Shown here one piece after another: positions 44,399-56,399 of a stretch of DNA of 64,000 nucleotides; position 1 is the first letter of the stretch; each line of letters starts with the position of its first letter. Below the pieces are notes generated by a model, which was given only the letters and a program-made list of their open reading frames with translations, made no database searches and had not been told where the DNA came from. Position numbers and translations under genes: made by a program. This DNA is from Theropithecus gelada (taxonomy: Eukaryota; Chordata; Mammalia; Primates; Cercopithecidae): positions 159,507,745-159,571,744 of the forward strand of contig NC_037673.1 of assembly GCF_003255815.1 (NCBI RefSeq), in the 5' to 3' direction.

Positions 44399-46540
44399 CA
44401 GGCATACCTCCGAGATATTGCAAGTTCAGTTCCTGACCATCACGATACAGCAAGTCACACAAACTTTTTGTTTTCCCAGTGCATATAAAAGTTATGTTTA
44501 CACTACACTGTAGGATATTAAGTATAGAATAGCATATCTACAAAACAATGTATGTAACTTAACTTAAAAATACTTTATTGCTAAAAAAATGTTAATCATC
44601 TGAGCCTTCAGTGAGTGTAAGCTTTTTGCTGGTGGATGGTCTCACCTCAGTGTTGATGGCTGCTGAGGTAGTAGTCATCAGTTGATGACTGATCAGGTGG
44701 TAGTTGCTAAAGTTCAGAGGGGCTGTGGCAATTTTGAAAAACAAGACAGCAATAAAATTTGGCACATCAATTGACTCTTCCTTTAATGAAAAACTTCTCT
44801 CTGTCCCATGTGATGCTGTTTGACAGCATTTTACCTGTAGTGGAGCTTGTTTCAAAACCGATGCCACGTCTCTCAAGTGCTGCTGATGCTTTATCAACTC
44901 AGTTTATGTAATATTCTAAATATTTTGTTGTCATTTCAATAATGTTCACAGCATCTTCACCAGGAATAGATTTCTTCCCAAGGAACAGCTTTCTTTGCTC
45001 ATCCACAAGAAGAAATTCCTCATCAGTTCACATTTTATCATGAGATTGCAGCAATTCAGTAGCATCTTCAGACTCCACTTCTAATTCTAGTTCCTTTGCC
45101 ATTTCCACCACATCTGCAGTTACTTCTTCCACTGAAGTCCTGAACTCCTCAAAGTCATATTTGAAAGTTGGAATTAGCTTCTTCTAAACTCCTATTAATA
45201 TTGCTATTTTTGACTTCCTCTCATGAACCATAAATGTTCTTAACGACATCTGGAATGATGAGTCCTTTCCAGAAGATTTTCAATTTACTTTGCCCATCAG
45301 AGGAATCACTATATGGCAGCCATAGCTCTACAAAATGTATTTCTTAAATAATAAGACTTGAAAGCCAAAATTATTCCTTGCTCCATAGGCTGCAGAACAG
45401 ATGTGTGTTAGCAGGCATGAAAACAACACTAATCTTCTTGTATATCTCCATCAGAGCTCATAGGTGACCAGGTGCATTGTCAATGGTCAGTAATAATTTG
45501 AAAAAAAAAAAAATCTTTTTTTTTTTTTCCGAGCAGTAGGCCTCAATTATGGGTTCAAAATATTTAGTAAACCATGTTGTTAACAGACGTGCTAACATCC
45601 AAGCTTTGCTGCTTCATTTACAGAGCACAGGCAGACTAGAGCTGGCATGATTATTAAGGGCTATTGGATTTTTAGAGGAGTAAATGAGCATTGGCTTCAA
45701 CTTAAATTCACTAGCTGCATTGGCCCCTAACAAAAGAGTAAGTTTGTCCTTTGAAACTTTGAAGCTGGGCATTGACTTCTCCTTTCTAACTATGAAAATT
45801 CTACGTGTTATCTTCTTCCCATTCGAGGATGCTTTATCTATATCGAAAATATATTATTTAGTGTACCCACCTTCATCAATTATCTTACCTAGATTTTCTA
45901 GATAACTTGCTGCAGCTTCTACATTAGCCTTTACTGCTTTACCTTGTACTTTTATGTTATACAGAAGGCTTCTTTTCTTAAACCTCATGAACCAACCTCT
46001 GCTATCTTCCAACATTTCTTCTGCATTTTCTTACCTCTCTCAGCCTTCATAGAATTGAAGAGTTAGAACCTTGCTCTGGATTAGGCCTTGGGTTACAGGA
46101 ATGTTATGGCTGGTTTGATCTTACATACAGACCATGAAAACTTTGGTCGTATCATCTATAAAGGCTGTTTTCTCTTCTTAGCATTCATCTGTTCACTGGA
46201 GTAGTCCTTTTAATTTCCTTCAATAACTTTGCCTTTGTATTCACAACTTGGTTAACTGTTTGGTGCAAGAGATCTAGTTTCCAGCCTGTCTGAGCATCAC
46301 ACAGGACTTCTTCACTAAGCTTAATCATTAAGCGTTTGAATTAAAGTGAGAGACATCTTTCTTTCACTTGAACACGGAGAGGCCATTGTAGGGTTATTAA
46401 CTGACCTAATTTCAATATCGTTGTGTCTCAGGGAATAGGGAGACCCATGGCAAGGGAGAGAGATGGGGCCGCCCGGTTGGTGGAGCAGTGAGAACATGCA
46501 CATTTATTAAGTTAGTCATCTTCTATGGGCATGGCTCATA
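44399..46540 (-). mobile_element. Tigger1 (pogo/Tc1-mariner) DNA transposon, right end missing
   Basis: It opens with the Tigger terminal repeat 'caggcatacctccgagatat' immediately after TA (44397-44398), the Tc1/mariner target. The following 2.1 kb is colinear with Tigger1 as I remember it. The transposase would be read on the minus strand. The right ~250 bp, including the second terminal repeat, is absent: after 'cttctatgggcatggctc' the sequence becomes L1 3' UTR. An autonomous-length Tigger1 is about 2.4 kb. Confidence 0.92.
44592..46470 (-). pseudogene. Decayed Tigger1 transposase (CENP-B/pogo-like)
   Basis: Within the Tigger1 copy, the minus-strand frame is fragmented. The N-terminal segment starts inside 46321-46503 (residues beginning M-A-S-P-C-S-S-E-R-K), and a C-terminal segment lies in 44592-44897 (101 codons). 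Between them there are many stops and an A13/T14 expansion at 45506-45530. The family encodes a DDE/D transposase with a CENP-B-type DNA-binding domain. This copy cannot make it. Confidence 0.8.
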
Positions 46541-46795
46541 CCCATCACCTCAAATACCCATCACATGACCCTATGGTGAGAACACTTAAAATCTGTTTTT
46601 AAGCTATTTTGAAATATATAAAACATTATTATATATTAAAATCTAATAATATTTTGAATTTCAAAGAACCACTCATCATCCTTCAAATAAAATATAATAA
46701 TATATTATTATTAACTATTATTAACTATTAACTATAGTCACCATGATGTATAATAGATCACCACAGCCCATTCCTCCTGTCTAAATGGAGATATT
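46541..46795 (-). mobile_element. L1 3' UTR fragment
   Basis: 'ggtgagaacacttaaaatct' (46575-46594), 'taactatagtcaccatgatg' (46730-46749) and 'tcctcctgtctaaatgga' (+ strand) are the reverse complement of an L1 3' UTR. Directly abuts the broken Tigger1. Confidence 0.8.
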
Positions 46796-47529
46796 GGTCA
46801 AAGATATAGTTTTTATTACAGCTATGACTTGAAATGGAATTATGAAAATAGAATATATATCACTGAGAAATGAGGTAACTCAAATTGAATTTTGAATACT
46901 AAGAGCAATAAAGGGCACATGATGAAATAATATCATCAAGAACTCATCAGCTTCAAACTCATTTCTCATTGCCCACCTACCATCATTTCAGTCACTTGAC
47001 ATTATACCCAAGAATCATTAACACATTACTGAAACATTTGCTTTGCTTTAAAGTGTTGCATAATTTACTGTAAATGGCATGCTAAACTTTTCCATCTTTC
47101 CACACTTTGATGCTAATGATGCTTTGCATACTTACAGTTTACTAATGGCTGAAATACATTACAAATAGTTTACTACTTAATCACCTATTTTAATTCATAC
47201 CAGAGCTTAAGCAGCAGGCAAAAATAAATTATAATAAAATTTTATAGCTAAACTGAGTTTCTGGTGAGTATAAATGTTCTCTTCTCTTGAAGTAAACTCA
47301 GAAAATAAAATTATCAGTAATTTCAGGTATTTTTGCTTTCTGCTATATGCACAACTATTTTATAAATAACGGTTTTATGTTCTAGTTTTAAATGAAGAAT
47401 TATGAAAAGCATATTCTAATAATCTATGAACTGATACATATCCAAAATGATCTATGACCACACAATTATTCTGATTAGGTATAATGAAAAGAACATACTA
47501 CTTGGGGTCCAAAAAACACGACTCTGTCA
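46796..47529. other. Repeat-poor AT-rich sequence, candidate conserved non-coding block
   Basis: No repeat recognised. Two octamer-like motifs, 'atgctaat' (47110-47117) and 'ctttgcat' (47122-47129), lie 4 bp apart. Confidence 0.4.
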
Positions 47530-48135
47530 TTGATACATTTATTCAACACATTTTATTGAGCTTATAGTACATGCCAGTCACTTTTTGAGGTACTAGGGAT
47601 ACTGTAAAGAGCAAGACAAAATATTTACCCTTATGGGACTTATATTCTAGGAATGAAGACAGACAAACAACTAAGCAGAGAGTAGAGCAATCCATGTTAT
47701 AAAAAAATGATATGCATCTCTAATAAAAAGAGAGGAGTGATGGAGAGAGGAGACCAGATGCAATAAAGTAGTCAGGGAAGGTCTCTTCAGGGAGAAAGCA
47801 TTTGAGCAGAAAGTTGAATGAAGGTAGGAAAGTGAGCCATTTTAAGACCTAATAAAAGAGTATTTCCAGAAAAGGGAGTCAAAGATAGTCTTTCCCAGAA
47901 AAGCACCTATGTCCTCAAGAGGAGTAAGCTTGGAAGGTCTAAGGAGCATGAGAAAGCCATTGTGACTAGACTGAGCATTGCACAAGATGAGGTAGGCAGA
48001 TAGTTTGTCTGTGGTAAGGCTGTGGTTGTTACTGAGCGTGATGAGAAGAGTCTAGAAGTTTGAGTGTGTTTCATTCTAGGACTTAGGTTTTCAAATTTCA
48101 GTCTAGCTGCTGAATGGAGAACCAACAGTAGTTAG
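47530..48135 (+). mobile_element. Ancient LINE (L2-clade-like) fragment
   Basis: 'ttattgagcttatagtacat', 'tactagggatactgtaaaga', 'gacttatattctaggaatga', 'ggtctcttcagggagaaagc' and 'tttgagcagaaagttgaatg' give the same element type as 35310 and 40015, better preserved. Confidence 0.65.
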
Positions 48136-48189
48136 GCAGAATGAACAGGGAGATGTTAGTAGCTTAGTAATAGTCTTCCAAGTGAGACA

Positions 48190-48300
48190 TGAAGGTGCCA
48201 CTTACGAACATGTGAACAAGTTACTCAGCCTATCTGGCCTCAGTTTCCTCATCTACAGGCTGTGAGTTATAAATGAGTTCTTATTACATGCAACTTAAAC
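48190..48300 (+). mobile_element. MIR SINE fragment
   Basis: 'atgtgaacaagttactcagc' and 'ggcctcagtttcctcatcta' are MIR core. Confidence 0.8.
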
Positions 48301-48642
48301 TCTGCATTGAAAGTTGAACAAACTTCAGTGGCTGACTGCAAGATTCTGCATCTAAAATCAACATTGAATTCAAATTCAACCCTGGGCAAAACTGAAGTGG
48401 TCTTCCAGAGAATTTATTTCATATGTACTGTATAAATTTTGGAAGAAGCCCTATAAAAATAGCATTAAAAAGTGACAGCAACTCTAACACATAGAAATGA
48501 CAATTCTGAATATGTTGCTGTTTTTCTCCCTGAGGATGTATTTTTGTAAACCTGTTTTTTTTTTTCAAAGAACCATTTATCATCCTTTAAAACATTAAAT
48601 GTCCTGCAAAAAAGGTAAACTTCTACTTGTTTGCAGGCTTAT
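48301..48642. other. Spacer
   Basis: No element recognised. Confidence 0.4.
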
Positions 48643-48860
48643 ATAATTATAAACAATGCTTTGATAATTCTTGTGTGTAAATCCTTGCATGTCTACCTGG
48701 TTATTTCCATAGTAAATATTCTTGAGAGTAGAATTTTTGAGACACTCAAATATATATATATATATATATATATAAATTTAATGCATTTAACATCATTGTC
48801 AAATTTCTTTCCAGACCCTTATTCCAATAGCCCTTTTAACATATGCCTGACAAAAATATT
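48643..48860 (-). mobile_element. Ancient L1M fragment with (TA)n
   Basis: 'ataattataaacaatgcttt', 'gtaaatattcttgagagtag' and 'catcattgtcaaatttctt' are reverse-complement old L1 ORF2-end sequence. A (TA)12 tract occupies 48751-48774. Confidence 0.65.
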
Positions 48861-49690
48861 TTTGACCTTTCTAGGGCTTTTCTGAGAACTTTAAAGCCCT
48901 CTTTTTATCAGTCTTGTAGTTTCCATCTCTGCCTGTTTTTCTTGGGAAGTGTCCATGCTCCAGAGTCTTCTTCAGATCTAACACTGGACAAGACTACACA
49001 CTTAAAACCTCCCTAGGTGTGGAGTCATAGCTGACAATATTCCCTGCATAACTGCCTTTCTCACCCTTCTCCCTAGCCAATAGCGGCCCTGGTTTGTTTA
49101 GGTATCAGATCACCAGCAATACATTGTATTTAAGGAAAGGAGGTACCTCTTCCAGTCCCAGGAATGGGGCAATAAATATTTATATTTCTAATTCACTGAT
49201 GGGAAAAAAAGTCATTCTTCTATTTTCTAATTCCATTGTCTTAGCCATAAATTAACGGCATGCGAATGATGTTTAACCAATCAAACATAAGAGGAAATAT
49301 GCTGGGGGTTTCTGGAACCGCAATCTATACTTCCCAGATAACAGGAAAGAAGTGGTTCTCTAACCGCTCTGGCCACTGTCCTGTTTCATACTTTTGAATG
49401 GAAATGTGATAGATGGAAATTTAGCAGCCATTGTGTAGCTGCTACACATTTAGTTACTACATTTCAAGATAAAAACAAACATGTCAAGGATGGCAGAAGA
49501 GCAGGATAAAAAGTGCCTGGCTTCTTGATGACATCACTCAGACACTGAACGAATCTTGAACTGCCCACCTAGATGCTTCTTATTATGTGAGATAATTCAA
49601 TGTTTTATTGCTTAAAACCACTGTTCTAATTTTTTTCATTACCTGATGTTAAATATATCCTATTCAATAAACGAGGATATCTAATCAATC
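48861..49690 (+). mobile_element. Ancient unassigned interspersed repeat (3' part clear)
   Basis: The 3' part 'cttgatgacatcactcagac' (49524-49543), 'cttattatgtgagataattc' and 'attgcttaaaaccactgttc' is the tail of a common old mammalian repeat, ERVL-LTR-like. The 5' part (48861-49100) may be unique. Confidence 0.4.
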
Positions 49691-50740
49691 TCTCTACAAG
49701 TAGACATTCATTTGTTTCCTGAGCCACCACCATTAATTTCAATGTCTGTGAGGTTCATTTAGTCTGAACTGGGCGCTTCAATATTGTAACTCAGAATAAC
49801 AGTTACATAGTATGGTATTCATGAGAATTTGCCTGCAGAACTCAATGACAGGAAGCTTAACTGGCCAGGGACTCAGCTGCTACACTCTGAAACCCTTGTC
49901 TGCATTTGTGCTGAGGCCAATGACTGAATATGGCAGGAATTTTAAGGCAGGCCCATCCCTGGGAAACACAAGAGTCCCCTGACAGCCAACTTTAATATGA
50001 AGATTCCCAATGGCATTGCCACACCTTCCCCACAACCTTCTTTTGCTGTCATCTTCACTCAGGATCAGACTTGAGTTGCAGCCTGATGGTTCTCCCACCT
50101 TCCCCAGATCCCACTCCATTTCTCTCAAAGGTGTTTCTCTCAGTAAAAACTTTGCATGTTAAATCCAATCTCAGAAGACTTAGACTAACATGCATGGTAT
50201 AAATATCAACCACTAACCGTTTACCTGTACCTTTTCCACTGAGCCCAGATTTGACTTCTGAATAATTCTCAACCCAGTATTTCATTGCAACCACTACTAA
50301 TAAGTAGTAGTTTTCATGCTAGATGAAACCTTTATACCATCTCTGCCTTAACCCAAATGAGTCTTTATTGCTCATGTGCCAAGAGTTGTGCCATACTGGA
50401 AAGGGAAAAAAATAAAGCCATGACATCTTAGGCACTTCTCACACAGCTCCTTTATATACTTCAAAAGAGTCCCAGGCCTAATATATTCATTAGAAACCCA
50501 GAATGACAGTAAAGGTTTTAGTCAACAGGTTGTTTGTTTGGCTGTCTAGCTTTTCATTTCCTCTTCCAAACTGCACTCAGTTTGTTACGGGGTTAGATTA
50601 CTGGATAAAATCTGCTGAGATTATCAAGAGACCTGCCTTCCCTTAGAGCAAGCAGATAATTCCTCCCTCCAACTGAATTTTGAGAAAAGGAAAAAGATAC
50701 TGAAAATGCTCAAAATTTTAGTCCTTCTTACTAGTGGCAT
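49691..50740. other. Unassigned sequence, 1 kb
   Basis: Relatively GC-richer at 49840-50110 and possibly repeat-derived, but no family recognised. The frames 49880-50128 and 50055-50294 (-) have no domains. Confidence 0.35.
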
Positions 50741-51640
50741 CATGATGTCAAAGAAAAGTTACACTTGGGACAAGTTAAAAAGGCAAGGAAGATTTTATTC
50801 AAAACTGTTACCATAGCAGAGACAGATTGAACTTAATTCTATTATAACAAATGGCTGAGAATTTTTAAGCACTGAGTGAGCCAGTAGATACTGCTGGAGG
50901 ACTTTAGACGGGAGATTGGCCAATGTAATTAGTCCATCTGTGTTTGCTAATTGTCTCTTACTGAAGTTAAGCTCCTACTCTCCCATGGAGACTGGGAGTA
51001 AGGAGGCTTCTTTTTTGTAAGTTATATTTCAAAGGGACAGCTCCCAGTTCCTTTAGAAAGACATCCCTGGGTTCCAAAGCTGGCAGGAGGCTGGGAAAAG
51101 ATTTACATCTTAAAGGGGCAGAATTTATAGTTGCAAGTCTTTAAAAGTAAATAAGAAAAGGAGGCCGGGCGCGGTGGCTCAAGTCTGTAATCCCAGCACT
51201 TTGGGAGGCCGAGGCGGGCGGATCACGAGATCAGGAGATCGAGACCATCCTGGCTAACATGGTGAAACCCCGTCTCTACTAAAAAATACAAAAAACTAGC
51301 CGGGCGAGGTGGCGGGCGCCTGTAGTCCCAGCTACTCAGGAGGCTGAGGCAGGAGAATGGCGTGAACCCGGGAGGCGGAGCTTGCAGTGAGCTGAGATCC
51401 GGCCACTGCACTCCAGCCTGGGCGACAGAGCCAGACTCCGTCCCAAAAAAAAAAAAAAAAGAAAGAAAGAAAAAAAGAAAAGAAAAGGAAACTCAAAGGT
51501 CTATAGTCAGGAAGAAACCTGTCTAAATCAAGCTGAGGGGAACATTAAGGCTATCTTGCTCAATAAACATGCTGTTTCTCCTTCTGAGTTTCACTAATCA
51601 CTCCTTATTTTGAAGACCTGTGCTAAAGAATTAAGTGAGC
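50741..51640 (-). mobile_element. ERV LTR (minus strand) interrupted by AluY
   Basis: 'gcaaggaagattttattcaa' (50783-50802) contains the reverse of an AATAAA polyadenylation signal in R-type context. 'ctcctactctcccatggaga' and 'ttatatttcaaagggacagc' continue the LTR. After the Alu it resumes ('ctcaaaggtctatagtcagg'). Termini not delimited; family not assigned. Confidence 0.5.
51163..51479 (+). mobile_element. Young AluY, cercopithecid-like, with target duplication
   Basis: Near-consensus: 'ggccgggcgcggtggctcaa', 'gatcaggagatcgagacc', 'ggcgaggtggcgggcgcctg' and the diagnostic 'gagatccggccactgcac'. Most CpGs are intact, so it is the youngest Alu in the window. Flanked by 'aagaaaagga' (51153-51162 and 51480-51489). 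The poly(A) is extended by AAAG units. Confidence 0.96.
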
Positions 51641-51834
51641 CTTTGATAACCTTTCAGCAAATTCTCTTTTGCCCTAAATACCCAAAGTCAGGTTCTGTTG
51701 TTTGCAACCAATGTCCCCCTGATAAATCAAGATTGCAGTCCTTATTTCACTTTGTTTTGAAAATTAGGAAATAAAACTACATTTCCCATTGAGAGTAAAA
51801 TAAACCAGATATAGTAGGAAGGCTATATGTGGGC
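51641..51834. other. Spacer
   Basis: No element recognised. Confidence 0.4.
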
Positions 51835-51990
51835 CGGGAGACCAGAGCTCTGGATTCTAGTTTTAGTTTAGTAACCATGTGTTTGAGCTCTGAGGCTCAT
51901 TTATCTCAACATGACAAATGAGAGGGTTGAACCAGATGGTTTCTGAGGTCCCTTCCAAATCTGTTATTCTAAAACTGTGATAATTTTGAC
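51835..51990 (+). mobile_element. MIR-related SINE
   Basis: 'accagagctctggattctag' and 'gagggttgaaccagatggtt' then 'tctgaggtcccttccaaatc' match the tail type of MIR-class elements. Confidence 0.65.
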
Positions 51991-53789
51991 CAGTTAAATA
52001 AATGCATCATTAGAAATGGAAAACAAAAAGATTACTCTTTTAATCCCAAATTTTCATTGACTGGAAAAGATAAAGATAACTATGCCAAAACTGTCCACGG
52101 TTTAGTAAAAGCGAAATTACAGGCAGAATTTTGAATAACAAATTTTGATTTGATGGGAGTTCAAAGCAGCCATAATTGACTTTCTCTTCAAAGAGGCTCT
52201 TAGCATAGACCTACACAAATTACCCATATAAAATGGTTGGCAAGTACAAAGGAAAAAAGCAAGAGCCATGTTGAGTAAAGAGTTATTTTAGACACCAAAG
52301 AATACGTTAGAACAGTAACTCAAGAAAGGAGAAACACGACAAACAGCATTATAGAATAAATTCATTTTCCAAGCACTCTGAAAGCAGCAATCCAGAGTCA
52401 GGAAATAAGACAGAAAATCACACTACAAGGGATAGATGAATCTGTAGTGTTCACAAAAGGAGGATCAGTGAAGTTTATCACGGTGGATTTGGTGTTCAAA
52501 AGAGTAGAAATTTCTTATAACAGCTACTACTTGTGACGGATCTCAAGAATGTTTTCAAATGAGTAGATAAGGTCTCAAAATCCTTGCCTTCTGCCTGGAC
52601 TCAGTCCTTTGGAAAAGGAAGGAGAATAAAAGATAGTAGCTGAAATTTGTTGCCAGAAAATGCTGAATATAATTTTAAATATACCTTTCTTATTTGAAAT
52701 GTAATTCATGCTCATTTCTGGAAAAATGCAAGGGAAGGAAAGATAAACAAAAGAAAATAAAACACGTACTGCCATTACCCATCTAGATCCAACTCTACTC
52801 CATGGTTCCTCCTAGTATAAGATCTCAGAGATTACAGTGATACAATTATTTCTTAAATTACCAGCCACATACCTATGTGTTCAAACTGGAGGTTAGAGAA
52901 GTGGACTGTTGCCTTTGCCTTTTCTGTCTCTCCACCTCTAACCATAAACACAATTATGTACAGATTACTTAAAGAGCCTCAGTGTGTTGAGGATGTAACA
53001 TGGTTTTCCCAAGCTGCTAGCTTAGGCAACAGAGAGACGATCTGCTTCTACTGGTAAAATAAGCCTTTCTATCAGCCTGGGTGTTACTTCTTGAATAAAG
53101 TCTGTAGCAAAGGTTCCATATGTCAGGTTTCCCTTCAAAGGGAATGATGAAGGTACAATTCCCTGCCTTAATGTCATAGGTTCCCCTCCTACATGCCAGC
53201 ATGATTCAGTCAACATTCACAGTGAGTAATGGATATTCAAGTACAGACTCTGTCTGGTGTCAGCACCTAGTCCCCCTAAGTCCCAGCCTCTCAGAGAGGT
53301 AAAAACGTTTTAGCACATGGCTCTACATTTATGCTCCTGTTATATGAATATCAGTCGAAGCGGACTTAGAAACCAATGGGTAGCAATCATAGGTTTCCAG
53401 GGCAGGTCATCTTCCCAGCCTGGGCTCTAAGAAAACACTACACTGACTGACAGTAAAGGCTCTGTCAAAGGGACCAATGAAGATTTCTATGGAGTTTTAC
53501 ATCATTAGCCAAAAATTTCATTTAGAGCCAGCTGCTACTTCCTGGAATAAAGGCAGAGCCAATCACTGATACATGTTTTACATAAATGCACTACCAACCA
53601 ATCAAATACTTAAAACATTCAAAATCTTCTAATGCAGAGGATATTTCAAGCTAGGCAGTCAACACCAACTAGTTTTTGCGTTACTTCAAACAATGACAAC
53701 AGAAGAAATAAAACTCATTACCCTTGAGTACTCATATTGAGTACTCATATTCTGACATTACAAACACAAATCATCACTTCACTGTGAAG
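51991..53789. other. Mostly unassigned sequence, 1.8 kb
   Basis: An old L1M-like string occurs at 52690-52790 ('aatgtaattcatgctcattt', 'actgccattacccatcta'). Otherwise nothing recognised. The overlapping frames at 52875-53216 have no domains. A short direct repeat 'gagtactcatatt' occurs at 53726 and 53740. Confidence 0.4.
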
Positions 53790-55019
53790 TTGAATTGTTT
53801 GCTAATATTTTGTTGACGATTTCTGCAGCTATGCTCATCAGAAATATTAGCCGTAATTTTCTTTTCTTGTAGCATCCTTGTCTGCCTTTGGTATCAAAGT
53901 AGTGTTTGTTTGTTTGGTAAAATGAGGTTGAAAGTATTTCCTCCTCTTTAATATTTTGGAACACTTTAAGATAAATTGGCTGACCTTTCAATGTCTGGTA
54001 GAATTCTTCAGCAAAGCCATCAAGTCCTGGGCTTTTTATGCAGGGGGAGTTTTTGATTACTGATACAATCCCTTTGCTTGTTACTAACCTGTTCAGATTT
54101 TGTATTTTTTCATGATTCAGTCTCGGTAGGTTGTATGTTTCAAGGAAGTTATCCATTTCTTCTAGGTTATCCAATTTCTTGGTGTATAATTGTTCAGAGC
54201 AATCTAATAATCCTTTGTATTTCTGTGGTATCAATTATAATGTCTTCACTTTCATTTCTTATTTGAGTCTTCTCTGCTTTTTAAAAAATTTAATCTAGCT
54301 AAAGGTTTGTTAATTTTGTTTATCTTTTCAAAAAACCAACTCTTAGTTTCACTGAACATTTCTGGTATCTGTTTTACTTATTTCTGCTCTGATCAACATT
54401 TCCTTCCTTCTGCTAACTTAGTTTGAGGCTTAGTTTGCTCTTCTTTTTCTGGTTCCTTTAGGTGCAAAGTTAGGTTGTTTAGTTGGGATCTTTCTTTTTG
54501 TATTATAGTCATTTACCACTATAAACTTCCCTCTTATAACTGCTTTCACTGCATCCAATAAGTTTGGGTATATTGTGTTTTTATTTATGTTGGTCTCAAG
54601 ATATTTTTTAATTTCTCTTTTGATTTTTTTAATTTGACCCATTGGTTGTTTAGGAGTATGTTGTTTGTTGTCTACATATTTGTGAATTTTCTAATTTTCC
54701 TCCTGGTATTGATTTCTGATTTTAGACACTATGTGGTCAGAAAAAAATATTTGATATTTTTCCACTTCTTAAATTTATTAAGAGTTGTTTTGTCACCTAA
54801 CATATGAGCTAGCCCAGAGAATATTCTATGTGCATTTTAAAAGAATGTGTATTCTGCTGCTGTTTGATAGAATGTTCTGTATATGTCTGTTATGACCTTT
54901 TTGTCTATAGTGTTGTTCAATTCCACTGATTCTTATTGATTCCCTTGTTTCCCGTGTTATTGACTGTTGAAAGTGGGGTATTTAAAGTCCCCTACTTTTA
55001 TTGTATTGCTGTCTATTGC
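53790..55019 (-). mobile_element. L1 ORF2 fragment (endonuclease end to RT), minus strand
   Basis: On the minus strand it reads from the end of the endonuclease region (55019) into the RT domain. The 151-codon frame 53779-54234 includes SPGLDGFAEEFYQT, the conserved L1 RT entry motif. It abuts a sense L1 3' end at 55020, giving an inverted/sense arrangement like that at 4494-6165. Confidence 0.85.
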
Positions 55020-55465
55020 ACCTGGAGGACACAATGCTAAATGAAATAAGCCAAACACAGAAAGGCAAATACTGCATGATCTTGCTTATATGTACAATAT
55101 AAAAAAACCAAACTCATAGAAGTAGGAGAATGGTGGTTTCCAGGGGATGTGGAAGGGGTGATGAGGAAAATGGGGAGATGTTGATCAAAGGGTACAAAGT
55201 TTTATTTATAAAGTATGAACAAATTCTAGAGTCTAATGTAAAGGATGGTTACTATAGCTAAGAATACCATATTGTATACTTGAAATTTGCTGGGAGAGTA
55301 GATCTTAAATGTTGTCACAAAAGAAATGGTGAGTGATGGGCATGTTAATTAGCTTGATTGTGATATCACAATCATTTCACATGTATAGACAGGCCTAAAC
55401 ATCATGTGGTACACCTTAAATACATATAATTTTATCAATTATACTTAATTACAGCTTGGGGGAAA
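55020..55465 (+). mobile_element. L1 3' UTR, sense
   Basis: 'gacacaatgctaaatgaaat' (55027-55046), 'atggggagatgttgatcaaa', 'gtatacttgaaatttgctgg', 'gttaattagcttgattgtg' and 'acaccttaaatacatataat' follow the L1MB-type 3' UTR to its end. Confidence 0.85.
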
Positions 55466-56399
55466 AAATCCATAATTTGCATCAGTGATTGCAAGGTTAT
55501 GTGCCACACCATACTAAGACACAAAGACACAGGGATACAGAATACAGTAAAACATGGTTCCTGCCTGTTATAGTAACAACAACAACAAAAGAACATGTTA
55601 CCAACTGTTACGTCTTGACTTCCCCAAACTAAGCATCTGAGGAAGCATTACAAAGTACATTGATTTGTTGTTTTCTCCAGAAGCAATCTATCCTTTTGAA
55701 GGATGTCTAAGATGTTAATACTAGTGATTTACTGATGGTACAGATGCACGAGATCTAGACTGGAAGTAGATGATGGAAAACCTGGCATTCAGAAAGAAAA
55801 GAGTATCTGAGTTGCTTTTTTGCAGACTCTGTGAAAGGGATCTCAGAATTTCTTATTCTAGAAGCATCTGAAAAATGGGAAAGAACCCTGAGGTAAAGTA
55901 TGAAAATAAAAAAATAATTTTGAAAATTTTTGAAAAAATTTTCAGAATCCAAAATTTATTTCCCAAACCAAACTGTAATGAAGCAGAAAGTTTTCCCAAA
56001 GTTTCTTGAATTAGCCACCTTATGCCCATCTTAAGTGACTTTTGATAGATGGTTTAAAGTCTGAAGGAGATATTTAATATCAATCAATGTAAACAACTTT
56101 TGGTTGTTAATTGATGATTAAGTTGTATAACCATCTACAATGGCATGTTACCTCTGTGATGTGGAATAGGATGTAACAAGATTAACTCACAATTGGTAGG
56201 ACCTGTGATGTATCAAGTATGTGGATGTTCCTAATTTACTTAGTTGAAAATGTAACCTGACACCACACTTATAGAAATAACATTGAGCTCTTTGTTTTGT
56301 AATATTATTTTCATTTTTTTAAAAAAGAGGACTACCATGAAAACGATAAGTTATGCTATGAATAGATAATAAAGTATAATCTTATTTCCATTTTCCAAA
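55466..56399. other. AT-rich spacer
   Basis: No element recognised; a short (AAC)n lies at 55568-55580. Confidence 0.4.

Noticed and set aside
53779..54234. 151-codon reverse-transcriptase-like frame
   Set aside because: It is an L1 ORF2 fragment without a start, endonuclease or C-terminus; not an independent gene.
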